Below are positions 1 through 6,020 of a DNA stretch of 6,057 nt, piece by piece. Within the stretch, counting starts at the first letter, position 1; every line of letters begins with the position of its first letter. The notes under the pieces are model-generated. The model saw only the letters and a program-made list of their open reading frames with translations, had not been told where the DNA came from and ran no database searches. The DNA comes from Anaerolineae bacterium (lineage in GTDB: Bacteria; Chloroflexota; Anaerolineae; 4572-78): NCBI GenBank assembly GCA_027022125.1, contig JALVZI010000611.1:1-6057 (forward strand), given 5' to 3'. The position numbers and the translations under genes were made by a program.

Positions 1-16
1 GGTTAGGGGGAGGGGG
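1..16. repeat. Edge of a G-rich intergenic repeat
   Basis: The first 16 bases are GGTTAGGGGGAGGGGG, two G5 runs joined by A. The same kind of sequence, G5 runs spaced by single A or CA, makes up the hairpin at the other end of the window (6021-6057). I infer that this is the right-hand part of an intergenic repeat cut by the window edge. Its left arm cannot be seen, so hairpin formation is not demonstrated. Confidence 0.4.
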
Positions 17-70
17 AAATCACAATATCAAACACCGGTCAAATCTCAAATCGCGTAATATACCTTTTTT

Positions 71-76
71 AAGGAG
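71..76 (+). promoter_or_regulatory. Ribosome binding site of gene 1
   Basis: AAGGAG lies 11 nt before the ATG at 88 and matches the 16S anti-Shine-Dalgarno well. It decides the start: the next in-frame ATG, at 100, would sit 23 nt away, which is too far. An in-frame TAA at 70-72 rules out a start further upstream. No convincing promoter was found in bases 1-70; a TAATAT at 56-61 has no -35 partner at a usable distance and would start the transcript almost on the Shine-Dalgarno. Confidence 0.75.
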
Positions 77-87
77 ATAAAATTTGT

Positions 88-3033
88 ATGGAAAGCAATA
101 TGAACGCTGACAATAACCCGTTGGGAGCCATCGGTAACGCCATCGAAAGCAAAACCGGCGGTATCATCATCAATTTTGTGTTGATTCCGGTGCTGGTGAT
201 TGCCGCGCTGCTGCTGCCCCCCATCAATTTGGCAAAAACAATCACCACTGCGGGGTACGATACTTTCGACAAAAATACCGGCGGGTCGGTGTCTGACCCG
301 GACGGCACGCGGGTGGATGTTTTGCCGGAGGGGTTGGAAAAAGACATCAGCCTGAAATTGACCCCCATTCCCCGCGATTTGTTTTTGCGCGGTGACACCA
401 ACAAAAGTTTGGTGAAAGCGGCAGAACAATTTCCGCCCAATTTGGTCATGAAAAGTCCCTTTTATGAAATTGACCACAAAGGCGCAGACCCCACCGCCGT
501 GATGCTGTATGTGCCCATCCCCAACGAATCCGAACCGTACACCACCCTCGATTTGTACAGTTGGAACGGCAGCAGTTGGGAATGGCTGCCCAGCCATCAG
601 GTTTTGGGCGAAGAAACGCTCGAAGCGCGGCTCGATTTTCTGCCGAAATCGGTGGTGGTGGTACAAACGCATCCCGTGCGACCGTACTTTTCCACCAACC
701 TGACCGCCGGTAGCGTCGTTCCCGATGACGTGAAAGATTCGCTGGTGGAAGTGAATCCGATGGGATTATTCCTCGATGTGGACGGGAAAATTGGCGGCAC
801 GCTGGAATCTCTGCCCGCCGATGAAAATGCGCCATACATTATCGTGCCCACCATTCGCAACTGGGAAGATAGCGGCGTGGTTCGCAGCGATTTGATTGAT
901 AACATGCTGATTGACCCCGAAGCCCGTCAGCGGCACATTCAAGCCATCACCGATTTGGTGGTCGCGCAGAATTTCGCCGGGGTTGATTTGGATTATCGCG
1001 GTATCGCCCCCGATTTGAAAGACGACTATTCGTCATTCATCGCCGATTTGAACGCCGCCCTGCCCGAAAACAAACGGCTTTCGGTGCATGTGGAAACCCC
1101 GCACCAAATTTCCGCCGACACGTGGGACACTGGCGCTTTCGATTGGCGCGCGCTGGGCAGAGCCGCCGATGTGGTAAAAGTGCCCACGCCCGTTGACCCC
1201 CGCGCATATGTTCCCGGTGGCGAAATGGATAATATGCTGGCATGGGCGGTCGGCGAAATTAACCGCTATAAAATCCAACTGCAACTTTCAACCAAAAGTT
1301 TGGAAGAAACCAACGGCATTCGCCGCGAAATTACATACGATGACGCGCTGGCGCCGTTTGGCTACGTGAATATCGCCTCTGGCAGCGCAACCGTTTTGCC
1401 GGGGCAAGAGGTTTTGTTCAGCCTGATTGGCTTGCAGGGTTCCACCGGCATTCAATACGATGCCAACAGCGGCACATACTGGTATGCCTATGTGGATACC
1501 GCCGGGCAACAGCGCACCGTGTTCATTCAGGATGCGGCGAGCATCGCCAAAAAACTGAATTATGTGGTCAAATACAATCTCGGGGGGGTGGCAGTGCAAA
1601 ATCTGCTCACCGAACCGAACGACAGCCAAATTTGGGGCGTGGTGAAAGAATTCCTCAATTTGGTCATCCCGCAGGTGCAGAGCAATTTCTCTGTGGTGTG
1701 GAAAGTTGATAAAGACCAGAGCGGCGAAGTGGCGGAGCAAGCCGCATCGCTGAACGACCCGAACTTCAAATGGGTTGCGCCGGAAGATGCCGACGGCGGC
1801 GTGTATGAAATTTCCGCGCTCATCAGCGCCGATGGTGGCAACAGTGGCAGTATGCGCGGCAGTGTACAGGTTATCGTTGCCTCGCCCACGCCGACTCCGA
1901 TGCCCACCGCGACGCCGCTGCCGCCCACCGCAACCGCCGTACCGCCCACACCCACCCCTGTCCCGCCGACAGCCACGCCGAAACCGGCAGTCGCCGCGGC
2001 TGCCGCACCTGCCCCCAGCAGCCCCGCTCCGGCAACCAATGTCAACCTGCCGTTCGATTATGGCATTCAGGTTGACCCCATGAACGTGCCGAACAATGTT
2101 CAACCGGTGGTCAACATGGGATTCCGCTGGGTGAAATTCCAAATGCCGTGGAAAGAAGCCGAACCCAGCAAAGGCAATTACAGTTGGGGCGGTTGGGATG
2201 ACCGCATCAATGCTTTCGCTGCGGCGGGCATAAAAGTGATGCTCAGCATCCCCAAAGCCCCCGATTGGGCGCGTCCCGCCAACACCGACCGCAGTGTGGA
2301 AGGTCCACCGGCAAATCCGCAGGATTATGCCGACTTTGTGGCGGCGGTGGCGGCGCGCTATAAAGGCAAAGTGCAAGCCATCGAAGTATGGAATGAGCAG
2401 AATATGGATTATGAATGGGGGCGCGAACCGATTGACCCGGCGCGGTATATGGAATTGCTGAAAGCGGCATACACCGCTATAAAAGCTGCCAACCCCGATA
2501 TGATTGTCATCAGCGGGGCAATGACTCCCACCGGCGCGCCGCCCCCTGTGGCAATGGATGATGTGCAATATCTGCAGGCAATGTATGCCAACGGGTTGAA
2601 AAACTATTCTGATGCCATCGGCGCACACCCCAGTGGTTTTGCCAACCCGCCCGACGCCAAACTGCCGGAAGGCAATTTGCCCAACAAAGGCTACGACGAC
2701 CATCGCAGTTTCTTCTTCCGTATGACGATGGAATCGTACCGCAATGTGATGGTGCAAAATGGCGACGCCGGAAAAACCATCTGGCCCACCGAGTTTGGCT
2801 GGCCCGTTATGCGGTATGATGACGGTCGGTTCCCCTTTGCCGCCGAGAACTCACTCGACACGCAGGCGCAATACACCGTCCGCGCCTATCAAATGATGAA
2901 AGCGTGGGGGTGGGTCGGCACGGCGTTCCTGTGGAACCTCGATTATAATGTCACCGCCGCCGGCACGGAGTTATCCAACTTCGGTATTCTCGGTCAACCG
3001 GCGTATGATGCGCTGGCAAACATGCCGAAATAG
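88..3033 (+). CDS. Membrane-anchored two-barrel glycoside hydrolase (GH18-like plus GH-A-like)
   Basis: The protein has 981 residues. Residues 1-24 are polar, and residues 25-43 form one hydrophobic segment, probably an uncleaved signal anchor. Residues about 50-200 are a beta-rich region starting GGSVSDPDGT (65-74), faintly ZU5-like. Residues about 217-525 resemble a YaaH/SleL-type GH18 barrel: an EVNPMGLFLDVDG strand near 221, the core motif AGVDLDYRG (297-305) and a final strand GGVAVQNL (499-506). In the usual DGxDxDxE motif the last glutamate is the catalytic acid; here it is Arg304 and the first Asp is Ala297, so hydrolysis is unlikely. Residues about 535-598 look Ig-like, and 599-650 are a Pro/Thr/Ala linker. 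Residues 654-979 form a second barrel of clan GH-A (GH5/GH39-like), with WNEQN (acid/base Glu770) and WPTEFGW (nucleophile Glu902), so it is probably active. No cysteine is present, which fits an extracytoplasmic location. The substrate is unknown. The start is set by AAGGAG at 71-76, and the gene is followed by its own terminator. I am confident of the second barrel and less so of the first. Confidence 0.9.
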   Translation: MESNMNADNNPLGAIGNAIESKTGGIIINFVLIPVLVIAALLLPPINLAKTITTAGYDTFDKNTGGSVSDPDGTRVDVLPEGLEKDISLKLTPIPRDLFLRGDTNKSLVKAAEQFPPNLVMKSPFYEIDHKGADPTAVMLYVPIPNESEPYTTLDLYSWNGSSWEWLPSHQVLGEETLEARLDFLPKSVVVVQTHPVRPYFSTNLTAGSVVPDDVKDSLVEVNPMGLFLDVDGKIGGTLESLPADENAPYIIVPTIRNWEDSGVVRSDLIDNMLIDPEARQRHIQAITDLVVAQNFAGVDLDYRGIAPDLKDDYSSFIADLNAALPENKRLSVHVETPHQISADTWDTGAFDWRALGRAADVVKVPTPVDPRAYVPGGEMDNMLAWAVGEINRYKIQLQLSTKSLEETNGIRREITYDDALAPFGYVNIASGSATVLPGQEVLFSLIGLQGSTGIQYDANSGTYWYAYVDTAGQQRTVFIQDAASIAKKLNYVVKYNLGGVAVQNLLTEPNDSQIWGVVKEFLNLVIPQVQSNFSVVWKVDKDQSGEVAEQAASLNDPNFKWVAPEDADGGVYEISALISADGGNSGSMRGSVQVIVASPTPTPMPTATPLPPTATAVPPTPTPVPPTATPKPAVAAAAAPAPSSPAPATNVNLPFDYGIQVDPMNVPNNVQPVVNMGFRWVKFQMPWKEAEPSKGNYSWGGWDDRINAFAAAGIKVMLSIPKAPDWARPANTDRSVEGPPANPQDYADFVAAVAARYKGKVQAIEVWNEQNMDYEWGREPIDPARYMELLKAAYTAIKAANPDMIVISGAMTPTGAPPPVAMDDVQYLQAMYANGLKNYSDAIGAHPSGFANPPDAKLPEGNLPNKGYDDHRSFFFRMTMESYRNVMVQNGDAGKTIWPTEFGWPVMRYDDGRFPFAAENSLDTQAQYTVRAYQMMKAWGWVGTAFLWNLDYNVTAAGTELSNFGILGQPAYDALANMPK

Positions 3034-3058
3034 CGCGCGGAACACAAGAAACCAACGG

Positions 3059-3089
3059 CAGGGGCGACCAAAATCGCCCCTGTTTTTTT
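3059..3089 (+). terminator. Intrinsic terminator of gene 1
   Basis: A perfect 9-bp stem, CAGGGGCGA (3059-3067) with TCGCCCCTG (3074-3082), closes a 6-nt loop CCAAAA and is followed directly by seven T (3083-3089). It begins 25 nt after the stop codon of gene 1. This is a textbook rho-independent terminator and separates gene 1 from the downstream pair. Its arms share the core AGGGGCG with the palindrome at 3150-3177, so the terminator may have been built from a copy of that repeat family. Confidence 0.92.
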
Positions 3090-3149
3090 AACAGCGGCTG
3101 ATGTTACACAACCGAGAATTTGATTTCCCCGACAAGTCGAAATACAGAG

Positions 3150-3177
3150 GTAGGGGCGGCTCGCGAGCCGCCCCTAC
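3150..3177. repeat. Perfect 28-nt G/C-rich palindrome
   Basis: The arm GTAGGGGCGGCTCG (3150-3163) is followed without spacer by its exact reverse complement CGAGCCGCCCCTAC (3164-3177), with TCGCGA at the centre. It lies between genes and is not followed by a T run, so it is not a standard terminator. Palindromes of this style, with GTAGGGGC ends, occur as dispersed intergenic repeats in several bacterial groups including Chloroflexota (general knowledge, not checked here). It could be a REP-like or non-autonomous mobile element, or a protein binding site. Without the genome its copy number is unknown. Confidence 0.75.
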
Positions 3178-3227
3178 GGATTTTGGCGTTATTTTCCCGG
3201 AAAACCACTCGATTTTCTCGGCTCAAT

Positions 3228-3247
3228 ACGCTGTAGCGTGCTCCTAC
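3228..3247. repeat. Small palindromic element with GTAGGAGC-type end
   Basis: ACGCT (3228-3232) and AGCGT (3235-3239) form a 5-bp inverted repeat around GT. The right flank continues as GCTCCTAC (3240-3247), the reverse complement of GTAGGAGC, which differs at one base from the GTAGGGGC that opens the palindrome at 3150. The left flank does not mirror it. It may be a half-decayed member of the same repeat style, or the far end of a composite element running 3150-3247. This is weak evidence. Confidence 0.3.
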
Positions 3248-3317
3248 ATTTTTGCTTTCTGTGGACTGAAAATCCTATTCCAAACTGATGTTTTTTCTGT
3301 GCGATTACCTCGTTCAG

Positions 3318-3346
3318 TTGACGTAAGTTGGGTTTAATGGTAATAT
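3318..3346 (+). promoter_or_regulatory. Sigma-70-type promoter with extended -10, upstream of gene 2
   Basis: TTGACG (3318-3323) and TAATAT (3341-3346) are separated by exactly 17 bp, and the -10 box is preceded by TGG (3338-3340), giving an extended -10. Each hexamer differs from consensus at one position. Transcription would start near 3353, leaving a leader of about 36 nt that includes the Shine-Dalgarno of gene 2. It sits downstream of the gene 1 terminator, which supports genes 2 and 3 forming a separate transcription unit. Confidence 0.65.
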
Positions 3347-3376
3347 TATGTTATCTTGGGTTGGTATGCAACCGGT

Positions 3377-3381
3377 AAGGA
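3377..3381 (+). promoter_or_regulatory. Ribosome binding site of gene 2
   Basis: AAGGA lies 7 nt before the ATG at 3389, a near-ideal spacing that supports this start. The same transcript carries gene 3, for which no comparable site exists. Confidence 0.7.
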
Positions 3382-3388
3382 ATAAATT

Positions 3389-4591
3389 ATGCTGGCAATT
3401 CTCCAAACATTGCTTCAATACATAATCAACACGTTAGCTCGTGTTGTGGGTGTGGCTATTTTTCTGCTTGTAATAACCGTGTTGCTGATAAGACTGTTTG
3501 GCATAGATTATAAGCCCTATCTCAGCGAAGCTGGACGAATTTTCAGCGGCGCACGGGTGGTTGATTTTCAAGAAGCCTTTGGGGGGCATAGCAATATCCG
3601 CGTGTGCGATGTGCTGCGCACCGATACCGATGGCGACGGGTTCAATGAATGGTTGGTCTATTACCAGTTTGATGCCAACAACCAAAAAACCTGGAAAGAT
3701 CCGTGCCCCAGCTCTGCGCCGATGGCAGCCGCTATTTACGATAATGACCGCGGTTCGCCGCCGATTCTGTTCCCGTATAAATTACAGCCCCCCGACCGCG
3801 ATTTTTTGGGGGAGGGCAACGTCTCGGTTGATTTTCAAGATATTGTGGACAATTACGGGGCGCCGACCACCAACCCCATCCCCGAACTTATTTTTAAAGG
3901 TGAGGGGAAAACCACCTATATGACCATTTTTAAATTTCAGCAAAACACCGGCACCGACGAAAACCCCACCGACGCCGTGCCACGCTATCGAGTGCTCGGT
4001 TCGTTTACCGGCACGGGTGGGGTAGAATTCGACCCGGCGACCAAAGCCGTTACCGTGTATGACCGCGGACCTTTCGAGCGCAGCCAACTTGCCGTGAAAA
4101 AGGTGTATAAATTGCACGGCGATGGCAACAATAAAACGTACATGGCAGACATAACCGCCACCTCACTCGCCGCGCCGGTGGTGTCAACCATTGATTTCGG
4201 TATTCCGCCCCCCAATGAAATAAAAAACGCGGCATATCCCGAAAAAATTCTGCTGGCATTTTATAAAGCGTTGACCGCATCATCAAAACAGGGATGGGTT
4301 CCCGCCGATTTTGTCGCACCAAATAGCGAAGCGGCGCAACACTTGCAGCAAAAAGATTACGCCTATTTTGGTTTTGGCGGCAGTGGCAACCCCACAAATT
4401 TGGTGGTTCGCCAATTGCAATACTATCCCGCCATCGAACAACTGCCGGGAAACGGAGACAACGTTCGCCGCAGCCGGGTGGATATTGACGCCGACGCCAA
4501 ACAAAACGGGCAAACCATTTCTTCCGGCTTAATTTCATATGAAATGGTGTTGGTCAATGGTCAGTGGAAGGTCAATCGCCGGTTGAATTGA
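3389..4591 (+). CDS. Membrane-anchored extracytoplasmic protein of unknown function
   Basis: I do not recognise a named family for this 400-residue protein. The N-terminus is hydrophobic, with a membrane segment at about residues 19-38 (VVGVAIFLLVITVLLIRLFG) and an additional hydrophobic stretch before it, so it is probably a signal anchor with the rest outside the membrane. The loop DTDGDGFNE (79-87) matches the Dx-Dx-DG-xx-E calcium-binding pattern found in FG-GAP/VCBS and dockerin-like repeats. The only two cysteines, Cys73 and Cys106, flank that loop and could form a disulfide. The C-terminal part, from ILLAFYKAL near 287 to YEMVLVNGQWKVNRRLN at the end, has the look of an NTF2-like domain (a helical start and a last strand of the VNGQWKV type). 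The gene starts 7 nt after AAGGA and follows a strong promoter. It ends 3 nt before gene 3, in the same frame, so the two are almost certainly co-transcribed. The coding call is firm; the domain guesses are tentative. Confidence 0.85.
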   Translation: MLAILQTLLQYIINTLARVVGVAIFLLVITVLLIRLFGIDYKPYLSEAGRIFSGARVVDFQEAFGGHSNIRVCDVLRTDTDGDGFNEWLVYYQFDANNQKTWKDPCPSSAPMAAAIYDNDRGSPPILFPYKLQPPDRDFLGEGNVSVDFQDIVDNYGAPTTNPIPELIFKGEGKTTYMTIFKFQQNTGTDENPTDAVPRYRVLGSFTGTGGVEFDPATKAVTVYDRGPFERSQLAVKKVYKLHGDGNNKTYMADITATSLAAPVVSTIDFGIPPPNEIKNAAYPEKILLAFYKALTASSKQGWVPADFVAPNSEAAQHLQQKDYAYFGFGGSGNPTNLVVRQLQYYPAIEQLPGNGDNVRRSRVDIDADAKQNGQTISSGLISYEMVLVNGQWKVNRRLN

Positions 4592-4597
4592 CAGATG
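4589..4597 (+). other. Same-frame stop/start junction between genes 2 and 3
   Basis: The stop TGA (4589-4591) of gene 2 is followed by one codon, CAG, and then the ATG (4595-4597) of gene 3, all in one frame. No Shine-Dalgarno sits at 5-12 nt before this ATG; the nearest purine run, GGAAGG at 4566-4571, is 23 nt away. Translation of gene 3 therefore probably relies on ribosomes that finish gene 2 and reinitiate. The stop is followed by C (TGAC), a context known in E. coli to favour readthrough, so a minor 855-residue fusion product is conceivable but unproven. Confidence 0.55.
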
Positions 4598-5956
4598 CCC
4601 GCTTCGGATTTTTCAGATTCCCCGCCCGATATATTTCTGTCGCCCGCCGCAAGCGATGAAACCCTCGCGCAGGCATTGGTGGCGCTGGCAAATAATGGTG
4701 GCGGTAAAATTGCTGTCGGCATTTCAAAAGCAGGTAAAGCATACAAAGTTCCCGACCCCTCTGCCACCCGCGACCGAGTTTTGCGGGTGGCTTTATTGTG
4801 CGACCCGCCGCTCATCATGCCGTCGCCGGTCATTCGGCGGCACAAAAAACACCCCTTCATCGAAATTCACATTCCCCCCGATTTGCCGCACGTTTATAAT
4901 TTCGATGGGCGATATGTGATATGGAACGGCACAGAAATTGTGCCGCTGCGCGGTTCTGCGCTGCGAGAATTGATTTTCGCGCGCGGCGAAACCGGTTTTG
5001 ACGCGCTGGTTGCCCCCAACGCCGACCGGGACGCGCTCAACCCCGATGCCGTGTGGGCGTATGTCGGCGGGGTGGACGCGTTGCGCCATCTTTCGCCGGA
5101 TGAAGCCTTGCTGAAGCGGGGCTGTCTGAAATACGATGGCGGCACACTGCGCCCCACCAACGCCGGTATTCTGCTTTTCGGGCGCGACCCGCAGCAATTT
5201 TTCCCGCAGGCGGAAATTACGGTGGCACGATACACCGGCATTCAAATGACCGATGTTTTTCTGCGTGCCGATATTCGCGGCACACTGCCAGAGCAGGCGC
5301 GGCAGGCAGAAGCCTTCGTCCGCGAAAATATCGCGCACGCGGTGGAAATGAACGACCGGATGCAGCGGTCGGAAACGTATCTCTACCCCCTTTCTGCCGT
5401 GCGAGAGGTTATCATCAACGCGCTGGCACATCGAGATTACAGCATTTCCGGCGATAATATCCGCCTGCTGCTGTTTGCCGACCGGCTGGAATGCTATAGC
5501 CCGGGACGTTTGCCGGGGCATATCACCGTGCAAAACATTATGCAGGAACGGTTCAGCCGCAATGCCGTCATCGTGCAGGTTTTGTATGATATGGGGTTCA
5601 TTGAACGGTTGGGGTACGGTATTGACCGGATCGTGCGCAATATGGCAGAACACGATATGCCCGAACCGGCATTCACCGAAACGGCGGCGGGGTTCAAAAT
5701 AACGCTGTTCAATCGCACCCGCAGCAGTATTGTCGAACCATCGGTGCGGCAATGGCTGGAAATGGGGTTGAACGAGCGGCAAATTAAAGCGATGGGATTT
5801 GTGGCGGATAACGGGCGCATCACCAACGCCGACTACCAAACCCTGTGCCCCGATGTCAGCCCCGAAACCCTCCGCCGCGACCTTTCCGATTTGGTATCGA
5901 AAGACCTGCTGCTGCGCATCGGCGAAAAACGCGCCACATTCTACATTCAAAAATAA
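4595..5956 (+). CDS. RecG-like/COG2865 ATP-binding protein with AlbA_2, GHKL-type ATPase and winged-helix domains
   Basis: The 453-residue protein has the three-part plan of the family often annotated as 'ATP-dependent DNA helicase RecG-related' or 'putative DNA-binding protein'. Residues about 10-120 form an AlbA_2 (Schlafen-like) domain: ETLAQALVALANNGGGKIAV runs from 22 and a YVIWNGTE strand lies at 107-114. The usual EFK motif of that domain aligns with IFL (13-15) and is not conserved. The linker LRPTNAGILLFGRDPQQFFP (185-204) is typical of the family. Residues about 262-365 form the HATPase_c_4 domain: EVIINALAHRDY (271-282, Asn275 in the N box), ADRLECYSPGRLPG (295-308) and ERLGYGIDRI (337-346). 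Residues 392-453 are a winged helix. No helicase motifs are present, so the name RecG would mislead. Members are usually thought of as regulators, and some lie in defence loci; the role here is unknown. It is cytosolic. The start is chosen because an in-frame TGA lies 6 nt upstream; the missing Shine-Dalgarno suggests coupling to gene 2. Confidence 0.9.
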   Translation: MPASDFSDSPPDIFLSPAASDETLAQALVALANNGGGKIAVGISKAGKAYKVPDPSATRDRVLRVALLCDPPLIMPSPVIRRHKKHPFIEIHIPPDLPHVYNFDGRYVIWNGTEIVPLRGSALRELIFARGETGFDALVAPNADRDALNPDAVWAYVGGVDALRHLSPDEALLKRGCLKYDGGTLRPTNAGILLFGRDPQQFFPQAEITVARYTGIQMTDVFLRADIRGTLPEQARQAEAFVRENIAHAVEMNDRMQRSETYLYPLSAVREVIINALAHRDYSISGDNIRLLLFADRLECYSPGRLPGHITVQNIMQERFSRNAVIVQVLYDMGFIERLGYGIDRIVRNMAEHDMPEPAFTETAAGFKITLFNRTRSSIVEPSVRQWLEMGLNERQIKAMGFVADNGRITNADYQTLCPDVSPETLRRDLSDLVSKDLLLRIGEKRATFYIQK

Positions 5957-5987
5957 ACGTAACTGTATAGCGTGTCATTGTATTTTG

Positions 5988-6002
5988 GACAAACTATTTG
6001 TC
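5988..6002 (+). other. Weak hairpin after gene 3
   Basis: GACAAA (5988-5993) and TTTGTC (5997-6002) form a perfect 6-bp stem with the loop CTA, 31 nt after the stop of gene 3. It is A/T-rich and is not followed by a clean T run (the next T run is TTTT at 6011-6014), so I do not call it a terminator. It could be a minor 3'-end structure or chance. Confidence 0.25.
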
Positions 6003-6020
6003 TGATCGGATTTTAACCCT

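Larger units (their letters stand above)
3034..3388. other. Intergenic region between gene 1 and gene 2
   Basis: This 355-bp gap has no supportable gene. In order it holds the terminator of gene 1 (3059-3089), a perfect 28-nt palindrome (3150-3177), a short palindromic core (3228-3247), a strong promoter (3318-3346) and the ribosome binding site of gene 2 (3377-3381). A 78-codon open frame at 3101-3337 crosses the palindrome and lacks a Shine-Dalgarno, so I do not call it. The stretch from about 3178 to 3317 is more A/T-rich than the genes. Confidence 0.7.

Noticed and set aside
56..61. TAATAT as a -10 box for gene 1
   Set aside because: No TTGACA-like box lies 16-18 bp upstream (17 bp gives CACCGG), and the start would fall about 3 nt before the Shine-Dalgarno. 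The real promoter may lie outside the window.
46..672. 208-codon open frame on the minus strand
   Set aside because: It is antisense to the start of gene 1 and runs into its leader; the composition is typical of a shadow frame.
1775..2083. 102-codon plus-strand frame rich in Arg and Pro
   Set aside because: It is the alternative frame of the Pro/Thr linker of gene 1, and its composition is explained by the C-rich repeats.
1288..2757. 489-codon open frame on the minus strand
   Set aside because: It is wholly antisense to gene 1, rich in His, Arg and Gly, with a low-complexity stretch opposite the Pro/Thr linker, and shows no domain. It is a by-product of the codon use of gene 1.
3059..3177. 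CRISPR array or tandem repeat
   Set aside because: Only two hairpins with a shared short core are present; there are no regularly spaced direct repeats and no cas gene.
3101..3337. 78-codon open frame between genes 1 and 2
   Set aside because: It lacks a Shine-Dalgarno, translates straight through the 28-nt palindrome and overlaps the promoter of gene 2. The product has no recognisable feature.
4589..4591. TGA recoded as tryptophan or glycine
   Set aside because: None of the three genes contains an internal in-frame TGA, tryptophan is encoded by TGG, and gene 3 starts with ATG two codons later. The standard bacterial code explains the data.
4793..5950. 385-codon open frame on the minus strand
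   Set aside because: It is antisense to gene 3, which has clear family motifs throughout. The minus-strand product is His/Gln/Phe-rich and unlike any known protein.
4595..5956. Naming gene 3 recG
   Set aside because: The Walker and DEAH-type helicase motifs and the wedge domain of true RecG are absent. Only the COG2865-type AlbA_2/HATPase_c_4 plan is present.
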